Positions 9,598 to 16,788 of a stretch of DNA of 38,287 bases are shown one piece after another. Under the pieces are notes generated by a model, which saw nothing but the letters and a program-made list of their open reading frames with translations, searched no databases and was not told where the DNA came from. The position numbers were made by a program, and so were the translations under genes. The stretch is from NCBI GenBank assembly GCA_024681495.1, contig JAILAS010000136.1, positions 1 through 38,287 of the forward strand, given 5' to 3'. Numbering within the stretch: position 1 is the first letter of the stretch; every line of letters begins with the position of its first letter. Source of the DNA: Eubacterium sp. (GTDB taxonomy: Bacteria > Bacillota > Clostridia > Lachnospirales > Lachnospiraceae).

Positions 9598-9693
9598 TAA
9601 ACAAACTGTAAACGAGTTTTGAACTAGCTTTTACCCCGCTCACACCCCGCCTGCAATGTGGTTTTACGGCTCTTTTTTACCAAAAGTTATCTG

Positions 9694-9756
9694 TTGCGAT
9701 TTCCTGCTCGGGGTGTATAATTGAGTTATGACGTGAACGTGGATTCACAAGTGAAC
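9694..9756 (+). promoter_or_regulatory. putative promoter and operator of the aminotransferase operon
   Basis: TTGCGA (9694-9699), 16-bp spacer, TATAAT (9716-9721). Downstream inverted repeat GTGAAcgtggaTTCAC (9733-9748) and a further GTGAAC (9751-9756). Confidence 0.55.
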
Positions 9757-9770
9757 GAAAGGAGATCATC

Positions 9771-11258
9771 ATGGCTTACAACGGTTTTGCAATTGACGAG
9801 TATCTCGACGCGGATGCCGTCACATCGCAGCTCGACGAGCTCATCCAAAAGCCCGTCTACTCCATACTCCCCGAGCACCTCGAAGAGTATGAAAAGGAAT
9901 ACTTCGACAGGAAGTGCACGAAATCGAAGGCGATGATTACGCGCGCGAAGACAGTCATCCCCGGCGGCGTTCAGCACAATCTGGCCTTCAACTATCCCTT
10001 CCCCATCGTCATCTCGAAGGCGGAGGGCGCCAAGCTCTACGACATCGACGGCAACGAATACTACGACCTGCTCCAGGCCGGCGGCCCCACCGTTTTGGGG
10101 AGCAATATGCCCGCGGTCCGCGAGGCCGTGAAGGACCTGCTCGACACCTGCGGTCCCTCCACCGGACTCTTCCACGAGTACGAATACAAGCTCGCCAACA
10201 AGATATCCGAGTGCGTTCCCTCTGTTGAGATGTTCAGGATGCTCGGCAGCGGAACCGAGGCCTGCATGGTGGCGGCCAGAATCGCACGCCTGAAGACCGG
10301 AAAGAAGAACATCCTCAAGATGGGTGGCGCCTACCACGGATGGTCGGATCAGCTGGCATTCGGCATAAGGGTCCCCGGCACCAGGGGAATGATGTCCAAG
10401 GGCGTGCCCGGATTCGTGTTCAAGCACACGGACGAGTTCTTCCCCAACGACCTCGAGGATCTCGAGAGAAAGCTTAAGAAGCACCAGATTGACGGCGGGA
10501 CCGCGGCAGTATTTATCGAGCCGGTCGGCCCCGAGAGCGGTACCCGCCCCGTCTCCAAAGAATTCATAAAGGGCTGCGAGAGGCTGGCCCACAAGTATGA
10601 CGCGCTCCTCGTATTCGACGAGGTCGTGACAGGATTCAGGATCGGCATGTCGGGCGCACAGGGCTACTTCGGCGTGGACCCCGACCTCACCATCTTCGGC
10701 AAGGTCATTGCCGGCGGATACCCGGGCGCGGGCGGAGTCGGCGGACACAGGGACTGCATGGCGCACCTGGGCGCCGGACTCGACTCGTCCGGAAAGAAGA
10801 TAAAGAAGGCCCTGTGCGGCGGAACCATGGCCGCCACCCCCATCTCATGCTGCGCCGGATACACGGTGCTGTGCGAGATCGAGCGGACCGGTGCCTGCGA
10901 GAAGGCCGGACGCATGGGCGACCGCCTCACCAAGGGGCTCCAGGAGCTCATCGCGAAGTACCACCTTCCCTTCGTGGCCTTCAACCAGGGCAGCATCTGC
11001 CACCTCGACAACGCCGGCACGATGCACTATGCCATCGACTTAAAGAAGCTCTGGGAGATCCCCTCCATCCTCAAGCAGACCGGCATTCGCCAGAAGGAGA
11101 TGGAGCACATGGGAGCCGCATACATGGCAGAGGGCATCGTGACCCTGGCGGGCTCCAGATTGTACACGAGTGCGGCGTATGACGAAGAGATGATAGACGA
11201 CGTTCTCTCCCGCTTCGACAGAGTGTTCTCGAAGTGCGGGCAGATAACCGAGAGCTAG
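9771..11258 (+). CDS. class-III aminotransferase, glutamate-1-semialdehyde aminomutase-like
   Basis: KAMITRAKTVIPGGVQHNLAF, LGSGTEACMVAARIAR, LLVFDEVVTGFRIG, FGKVIAGGYPGAGGVGG (PLP-lysine region). No heme genes nearby. Confidence 0.88.
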   Translation: MAYNGFAIDEYLDADAVTSQLDELIQKPVYSILPEHLEEYEKEYFDRKCTKSKAMITRAKTVIPGGVQHNLAFNYPFPIVISKAEGAKLYDIDGNEYYDLLQAGGPTVLGSNMPAVREAVKDLLDTCGPSTGLFHEYEYKLANKISECVPSVEMFRMLGSGTEACMVAARIARLKTGKKNILKMGGAYHGWSDQLAFGIRVPGTRGMMSKGVPGFVFKHTDEFFPNDLEDLERKLKKHQIDGGTAAVFIEPVGPESGTRPVSKEFIKGCERLAHKYDALLVFDEVVTGFRIGMSGAQGYFGVDPDLTIFGKVIAGGYPGAGGVGGHRDCMAHLGAGLDSSGKKIKKALCGGTMAATPISCCAGYTVLCEIERTGACEKAGRMGDRLTKGLQELIAKYHLPFVAFNQGSICHLDNAGTMHYAIDLKKLWEIPSILKQTGIRQKEMEHMGAAYMAEGIVTLAGSRLYTSAAYDEEMIDDVLSRFDRVFSKCGQITES

Positions 11259-11267
11259 GAGGTGCAC

Positions 11268-12269
11268 ATGGATACATTGACAGCCAAAACACAGGTGATT
11301 GAGGCGTCTCTGGAGCTGGTCGAAAAGGGCCTGGTGGCCAGGACGTGGGGCAACGTGTCCGCGCGAATCAGCGAGGACGAGTTCGTGATTACTCCCAGCG
11401 GAATGGCATACGAGGACCTGACGCCCGACGACATCGTCACCGTGAGGATCGACGGCCTCAGCTACGAGGGTGACATAAAACCGTCCAGCGAGAAGGGCGT
11501 GCACGCGGCAGCCTACGCCCTGCGCCCCGAGATAAACTTCATCGTCCACACGCATCAGGACTACGCCACGGCCCTCTCCGCGCTCGGTCGCGGGATTCGG
11601 GGATACGCCGCCTCCTACGCAGACGTGATAGGTCGCGCCGTTCCCTGCGCCGAATACGGCCTCTCATCCACCAAAAAGCTCGCCGACAATGTGGCCGCCT
11701 GCGTCGGGATGTACGCCGACTCGAAGGCGTTCCTCATGACCAACCACGGCACGGTCTGCCTGGGCGAGGACAGGGACGACGCCATGAAGGTGGCCCTCAC
11801 TCTCGAGGACATGTGCAAAGAGCGCTATGCCGAGATTGCCGGCAGGTCCTTCGACCGCGAGCTCCCCGAGTTCTACGAGACCAAAGAATCCCCCGAGGGG
11901 ACCTACATATTCGTAAAGAGCCCGCAGGTAAGGCTCATGAGCCAGGCCGGGGACCAGAGGAGGGTCTACGTCGACGACGAGGCGCAGTTCCTCGGATCCG
12001 GAATAAGGTGTGTGAGCGCCGATCGGAGCACCTCGTCGGTCATGGCCGCGGCCAGAAGGTACGGCGCGGTCTTCGTTAAGGGGCGCGGCGCTCTGGTATA
12101 CGGGCCCGACGCCGAGGAGGCGAACGCCCTGAGGATGATCGTCGAGAAGGGAGCTCTCGCTTCCTATGTAGCGGCCAAAAGCCACGACGCGCACGCCGTT
12201 CCCGTAACGTCATCCGTTCTGGAGCACATCATCTACAAGGTGAGCTACTCAAAGAGAAAGGACGCATAA
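11268..12269 (+). CDS. class II aldolase/adducin family protein with C-terminal extension
   Basis: WGNVSARISEDEFVITPSGMAYEDLTPDDIV, SSEKGVHAAAYALRPEINFIVHTHQDYATALSAL, MTNHGTVCLGED; putative metal ligands in HTH and NHG motifs. ORF track start at 11262 (MHMDT); GGAGGTGCACATGG supports ATG at 11268. Confidence 0.87.
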   Translation: MDTLTAKTQVIEASLELVEKGLVARTWGNVSARISEDEFVITPSGMAYEDLTPDDIVTVRIDGLSYEGDIKPSSEKGVHAAAYALRPEINFIVHTHQDYATALSALGRGIRGYAASYADVIGRAVPCAEYGLSSTKKLADNVAACVGMYADSKAFLMTNHGTVCLGEDRDDAMKVALTLEDMCKERYAEIAGRSFDRELPEFYETKESPEGTYIFVKSPQVRLMSQAGDQRRVYVDDEAQFLGSGIRCVSADRSTSSVMAAARRYGAVFVKGRGALVYGPDAEEANALRMIVEKGALASYVAAKSHDAHAVPVTSSVLEHIIYKVSYSKRKDA

Positions 12270-12923
12270 TTGCTTAAGAAACTTTCCGAAGAAAAACAAA
12301 AGTTGATTTTAGAAAAGGCGACGGACGAGTTCGGGCGCTGCGGCAAGGCGGATGCCAAGATAAGCCGGATTGCCGGCGCAGCCGGCGTGAGCGTGGGAGT
12401 CATCTACAAGTACTACACCGACAAGGACACCCTCTTCCACATCTGCCTCGAGAACAGCCTGAAGACGCTGTCAGAGGTTTTGACGACATCGGGCGCATCG
12501 AACGACGCTGAGGAGATGTTGAGGAATATATTGGCGTCCATCCGGGAGTTTTCGAAGGAGAACCCCAGCGTCATCCGCATGTACCACGCCATCACGAGCG
12601 AGCCCGACGAAAAGGAGGCGGCCGAGCTGGCCGCGGAGATAGAGGGGATATCCTCTTCCTTATATAAGGATTGGATTTCCGACGGGATTGAGGCAGGAAC
12701 CATCAGGGAGGACGCATCCCCCGAAATGTCCGCCTTCTTCTTCGACAACCTGCTCATGATGCTGCACTTTTCCTACGCGCTGCCCTACTACAGGCAGCGG
12801 TACAGGATCTACTGCGGCAAGGACGTGGACTCGGCCGCTTCGGAGAAGTTGCTCGAGGAGCAGCTCGTCGCCTTTCTGAAGGCCGCCCTAAACCCAGCGG
12901 CCCAACAAGGAGGAAAACCATGA
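12270..12923 (+). CDS. TetR/AcrR family transcriptional regulator
   Basis: N-terminal HTH FGRCGKADAKISRIAGAAGVSVGVIYKYYTDKDTLF. TTG start immediately after the preceding TAA. Confidence 0.85.
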   Translation: MLKKLSEEKQKLILEKATDEFGRCGKADAKISRIAGAAGVSVGVIYKYYTDKDTLFHICLENSLKTLSEVLTTSGASNDAEEMLRNILASIREFSKENPSVIRMYHAITSEPDEKEAAELAAEIEGISSSLYKDWISDGIEAGTIREDASPEMSAFFFDNLLMMLHFSYALPYYRQRYRIYCGKDVDSAASEKLLEEQLVAFLKAALNPAAQQGGKP

Positions 12924-14530
12924 ATATCCTGGCCTATGACATAGGAACCACGGGAATCAAGACCTGCCTGTTCAGCCTGGAGGACGGCATTACACCCCTG
13001 GGCTCGGAGAACCGCGGATACGGGCTCTACGAGGTACCGGGCGGCGGCATGGAACAGGACGCCGACGAGTGGTGGAGCGCCATGTGCGAGACCACCCGCG
13101 CCCTGCTGGAAAAGACGGGCATATCCCCGCTCGACATAAACGGCATCTCTTTCTGTTCGCAGATGCAGGGGCTAGTGCTGGTGGACAGCGAGGGAGAGCC
13201 GGTCAGGCGCCCCATGAGCTACATGGACCAGCGGGCGACGGCGCAGATAAAGAAGCATCTGGCTTACGGGCCGACCATTGCCGGCGCGAACGTATTTCGA
13301 CTCCTGAAGTGCCTGAAGGCCACGGGAGCGGTGCCCAGTTCGGTAAAGGATCCCGTCTGGAAGTATAAGTGGGTGGAGGAGAACGAGCCCGAAAACTTCG
13401 CACGCGTCCATAAGTGGCTGGACGTCAAGGAGTACATCATCGCCCGATGCACCGGACGCTTCGTTATGACCGAGGACTCCGCCTACGCCACCCTGCTCTA
13501 CGACACACACAGGAAGGAGTTCAGCGAGCCCCTGATGAAGATGTTCGGGGTGAAAAAGGAACACATGCCCGACATAATACGTTCCACGGACGAGGCGGGC
13601 AAGCTCCTGCACGGTCCCGCCGAGGAGCTGGGCCTGGCCGCCGGAACCTCAGTGTTCGGGGGCGGCGGCGACGCATCGTTCATCGGACTGGGCGCGGGAT
13701 GCGTACGCCCGGGAGACACGCACATATACTGCGGCACATCCGGCTGGGTCTCCACGGTCGTCCCCTCGCAGATGGTCGACACCAGGTACATGATTGCGGC
13801 GATAACCGGAGCCGATCCCAATAGCTACAACTACTTCGCCGAGATGGAGACGGCCGGCAAGTGCCTCGAGTGGGTGAAAAACCACCTGGCGCTCGACGAG
13901 ATCGGCGTCTACCTCGACCGGAAGGACATCACCTCATCCACCGGGATGGAGAAGACCTATATAAGCCTCTACGACTACCTGACGGAAGTGATTAAGAAGG
14001 CCCCCGCCGGCTCGGGCGGAGTGATCTTCACGCCCTGGCTGCACGGCAATCGCTGTCCCTTCGAGGACCCGGACGCCGCCGCCATGTTCTTCGGCATCAC
14101 CATGAACACCGGCAAGACCGAGCTCATCCGCTCCGTCATCGAGGGAATCTGCTATCACCTGCGCTGGATGCTCGAGTGCCAGGACCGCAAGACACGCACC
14201 TCCGATGTGATTCGATTCGTGGGGGGCGGCGCATTGTCGGACTCCGTGTGCCAGATTCTGGCCGATGTTACCGGGCGGACCATCGAGACTGTGGACCACC
14301 CACAGGATGCGGGAAGCGTGGGAGCGGCAGTAACCGCTGCGGTCGGCCTTCGGGAGATATCCCACCTCTACGACACGGGCAGGCTCATAAAGCCCACGAA
14401 GGTCTTTAGGCCCAATCCGGGAAACCGCGCGGTATACGACAGGTGCTACGCCGTATTTAAGGAGCTGCACGCGTCGAACGCCCGGGGATTTTCGGCGTTA
14501 TCCGCCATAAGAGAAAGGACAGGACTATGA
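12920..14530 (+). CDS. FGGY family carbohydrate kinase (xylulokinase-like)
   Basis: NILAYDIGTTGIKTCLF, GISFCSQMQGLVLVDSEG, IYCGTSGWVSTVV, RFVGGGALSDSVCQILADVTGRTIETVDHPQDAGSVGAA. ATGA overlap with the preceding TetR gene. Confidence 0.9.
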   Translation: MNILAYDIGTTGIKTCLFSLEDGITPLGSENRGYGLYEVPGGGMEQDADEWWSAMCETTRALLEKTGISPLDINGISFCSQMQGLVLVDSEGEPVRRPMSYMDQRATAQIKKHLAYGPTIAGANVFRLLKCLKATGAVPSSVKDPVWKYKWVEENEPENFARVHKWLDVKEYIIARCTGRFVMTEDSAYATLLYDTHRKEFSEPLMKMFGVKKEHMPDIIRSTDEAGKLLHGPAEELGLAAGTSVFGGGGDASFIGLGAGCVRPGDTHIYCGTSGWVSTVVPSQMVDTRYMIAAITGADPNSYNYFAEMETAGKCLEWVKNHLALDEIGVYLDRKDITSSTGMEKTYISLYDYLTEVIKKAPAGSGGVIFTPWLHGNRCPFEDPDAAAMFFGITMNTGKTELIRSVIEGICYHLRWMLECQDRKTRTSDVIRFVGGGALSDSVCQILADVTGRTIETVDHPQDAGSVGAAVTAAVGLREISHLYDTGRLIKPTKVFRPNPGNRAVYDRCYAVFKELHASNARGFSALSAIRERTGL

Positions 14531-14955
14531 AGAAAAACAAAGAGCTTCTAAGGACAATCAAATTCGCTCTGTTCTCCGTGTCGGCCGGCGTAATCGAGCT
14601 GGGCGCGTTCACGGCACTGAACGCCCTGACCCCCTGGCCCTACTGGCCCAAGTACCTCATTGCACTGGTGCTCTCGGTGCTCTGGAACTTCACGCTGAAC
14701 AGGCATTACACCTTTCAGTCGGCCAACAACGTCCCCGTCGCCATGATGAAGGTGGCCGCCTTTTACGCGGTGTTCACGCCGCTTTCGACAGTCGGCGGCA
14801 ACTACCTGGCGGAGACCCTCGGCTGGAACGAAGTCCTGGTCACGGTGCTCAACATGTGCTGCAACTTCGTCACCGAGTACCTCTACGACAGATTCTTCGT
14901 ATTCGGAAGCACCCTCGACACAAACGAACGAGCAAAAAAACAGGAACGGGATTAA
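14527..14955 (+). CDS. GtrA family membrane protein
   Basis: IKFALFSVSAGVIELGAFTALNAL, VLSVLWNFTLNRHYTFQ; four hydrophobic segments. ATGA overlap with kinase stop. Confidence 0.82.
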   Translation: MKKNKELLRTIKFALFSVSAGVIELGAFTALNALTPWPYWPKYLIALVLSVLWNFTLNRHYTFQSANNVPVAMMKVAAFYAVFTPLSTVGGNYLAETLGWNEVLVTVLNMCCNFVTEYLYDRFFVFGSTLDTNERAKKQERD

Positions 14956-14976
14956 CCCGCTCCTGTTTCCTTTTTA
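14939..14976 (+). terminator. rho-independent terminator overlapping the gtrA stop codon
   Basis: ACAGGAACGGGATTAACCCGCTCCTGTTTCCTTTTT; the TAA stop (14953-14955) lies in the loop. Confidence 0.8.
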
Positions 14977-14989
14977 TTCGGTATTATGT

Positions 14990-15886
14990 CTACCTCTCGC
15001 CTCTGATGAGCCAGGGCGTGGGCTGTGTCACGAAACTCGAGGCCTTGTCAGTCTTGGCCACGGTTATCTGCGTAACCCTCATGTTCTTAATGCCGTTGCG
15101 CTGGAAGATATCCCTGATTCCCGAGAGGATGTCGAGCTCGAGCGTGTAAACGATGAACTGCATGTGCGGGTTCTTCTTGATGAGGTCCCTTATCTGCTCC
15201 TCGAGCTTATCCGATGCTACGATGAACGAGAGCCTCGGAGCGGGCAGATCTGCCAGCGTCTCCTCCCTCACGTCCTTCACGATCTCCACGTTCCTCACGC
15301 CGAACTTCTCCACGTTCTCGCGCATGGACGCCTCCGAGCCCGGATCGGGCTCCACGGCGATAACCTTGCCATCGGGCGCCATCATGGCCGCCTCTACAAC
15401 AATACTCTCGGCGTTTACGAGGAGCACCCTGTCCTCGGAATCCACGCCCATCATCGTCATGATGACGGCTCGAATCTCGTTGCCCACGTAGTGAATGGGG
15501 CCGCGGGCGAAGTTGTCGTTCTCGATTCCTATCTTATAGGACTCGTGCGCATTCTGATTGTACACGAGGACGACGGTGGGTCCCACGATCTCGTCGTCAA
15601 TGAGGTCTCGAACCTTCTTCTTCTCGTAGTCGCCGTTGGGCTCGAGCCCGTAGCCTACGAAGACGTCGCACTCCTCGTGCCCCGCCTCCCATATGTCGTA
15701 GAAGAGGCCCTTGTCTCTCTTTCCGGTGAATATCAGCACGTACTGATTCATCTCGATGGCGGGGAGAACGTTACAGACGTTCCTCACGTTATCGAGAATC
15801 TTTACCTTGTCGATGCCTACCTGACCCACGTCGGTGAGAAAGCCCATCCACTGAGTCATCTGTTTGTTAGTAAATTCCTGTGCCAT
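14990..15886 (-). CDS. CbiE/CbiT (precorrin-6Y methylase)-like protein with degenerate SAM-binding motif
   Basis: HYVGNEIRAVIMTMMGVDSEDRVLLVNAESIVVEAAMMAPDGKVIAVEPDPGSEASMRENVEKFGVRNVEIVKDVREETLADLPAP resembles CbiT, but the Gly-rich motif I is replaced. N-terminal half resembles part of CbiE. Start at MAQEFTNKQ after AAGGAGAGAG. Confidence 0.6.
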   Translation of the reverse strand: MAQEFTNKQMTQWMGFLTDVGQVGIDKVKILDNVRNVCNVLPAIEMNQYVLIFTGKRDKGLFYDIWEAGHEECDVFVGYGLEPNGDYEKKKVRDLIDDEIVGPTVVLVYNQNAHESYKIGIENDNFARGPIHYVGNEIRAVIMTMMGVDSEDRVLLVNAESIVVEAAMMAPDGKVIAVEPDPGSEASMRENVEKFGVRNVEIVKDVREETLADLPAPRLSFIVASDKLEEQIRDLIKKNPHMQFIVYTLELDILSGIRDIFQRNGIKNMRVTQITVAKTDKASSFVTQPTPWLIRGER

Positions 15887-15903
15887 AATCTCTCTCCTTC
15901 CGG

Positions 15904-16788
15904 TCACAGCCTGTCGATCTGCTTAAGACAGGCCAGTCGTACCTCGTCTCTGTATTCGGGCCGAACAAAGAAATACATGTAACTCTCCAAAACCTTGTAT
16001 TTATTGAACGCCCGCCCGTCAATCTTGAAATTGTAAAATCCCGCTTCCTTGTATTTGCCGTAGATAAGGTCGGTAGTGATAAACGACCTGTTCTCCAGCA
16101 TCTGATAGAAGTCTCTGTTTATCTTGGTGCACTTCTTGAACTTGATCTCGCAGAAGTTCAGCTGGCACTCCCCTACCACCCGGTAATGCTCCTGCCTGTT
16201 GGGGCAGTTATCCATGCAGTAGTGGTTCGCCAGAAGCTCTATCTTCTCCTTATGCGGCATCTCGAACAGCTCGTCGGTATTGTTAAATGCCGAGTCAAGA
16301 ACCACCAGGTGGTAGTCCTTTTCGAGCTCCGCCCTAATGTCCTCCACGGTGTTAAGACACTTCGTGGTGGACGACAATATCTTATAATCCGGATGTGTCC
16401 GTCTTATGTACTCCTCCAGGCAGGGGGAATTGACCAGGACCTCGTTCATGCCGTTATCCGCCAGATCCAGTATCAGGTTGCAATATGTATCCCAAAGATG
16501 CTTCTCCTCGATGAGCGGATTGGTGAACGTGAATCTCACCGCGATTCCGTTTTCGTTCAGAGCCCTTATGACGAACTCCATCTGCTCCTTAGTGGAAGAG
16601 CCCAGTATGACGCGGCCGCCGTTCCATATGGCACCGGGAAACGTGCCGTAGGCCGCCGATATGGCTATGTCATCGAAAAACCTGTCCGGATATCTCTCCA
16701 TCAGGGTTTTCATAAACAGGATCATCCTGTACTTCCCGTAGAAATCGGGTAGGAAAAACCTGGTTATAGCGGAGTCGCCCATAATCAT
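15904..16788 (-). CDS. hypothetical TIM-barrel-type protein, possibly U32-peptidase-like
   Basis: ALNENGIAVRFTFTNPLIEEKHLWDTYCNLILDLADNGMNEVLVNSPCLEEYIRRTHPDYKILSSTTKCLNT...HYCMDNCPNRQEHY...NFCEIKFKKC. Cys pattern suggests a metal or Fe-S site. Confidence 0.5.
   Translation of the reverse strand: MIMGDSAITRFFLPDFYGKYRMILFMKTLMERYPDRFFDDIAISAAYGTFPGAIWNGGRVILGSSTKEQMEFVIRALNENGIAVRFTFTNPLIEEKHLWDTYCNLILDLADNGMNEVLVNSPCLEEYIRRTHPDYKILSSTTKCLNTVEDIRAELEKDYHLVVLDSAFNNTDELFEMPHKEKIELLANHYCMDNCPNRQEHYRVVGECQLNFCEIKFKKCTKINRDFYQMLENRSFITTDLIYGKYKEAGFYNFKIDGRAFNKYKVLESYMYFFVRPEYRDEVRLACLKQIDRL

Noticed and set aside
7096-9600. 834-aa plus-strand ORF antisense to secA
   Set aside because: Exactly overlaps a clear secA gene; composition rich in L/V/H/D is typical of reverse-frame shadow ORFs in this codon usage, and no family signature is seen.
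9726-10766. 346-aa minus-strand ORF opposite the aminotransferase
   Set aside because: Shadow ORF of a conserved enzyme; no RBS or domain evidence.
14990-15886. Genuine cobalamin biosynthesis gene
   Set aside because: No cbi/cob genes adjacent, motif I is degenerate, and the CbiE portion is shortened.
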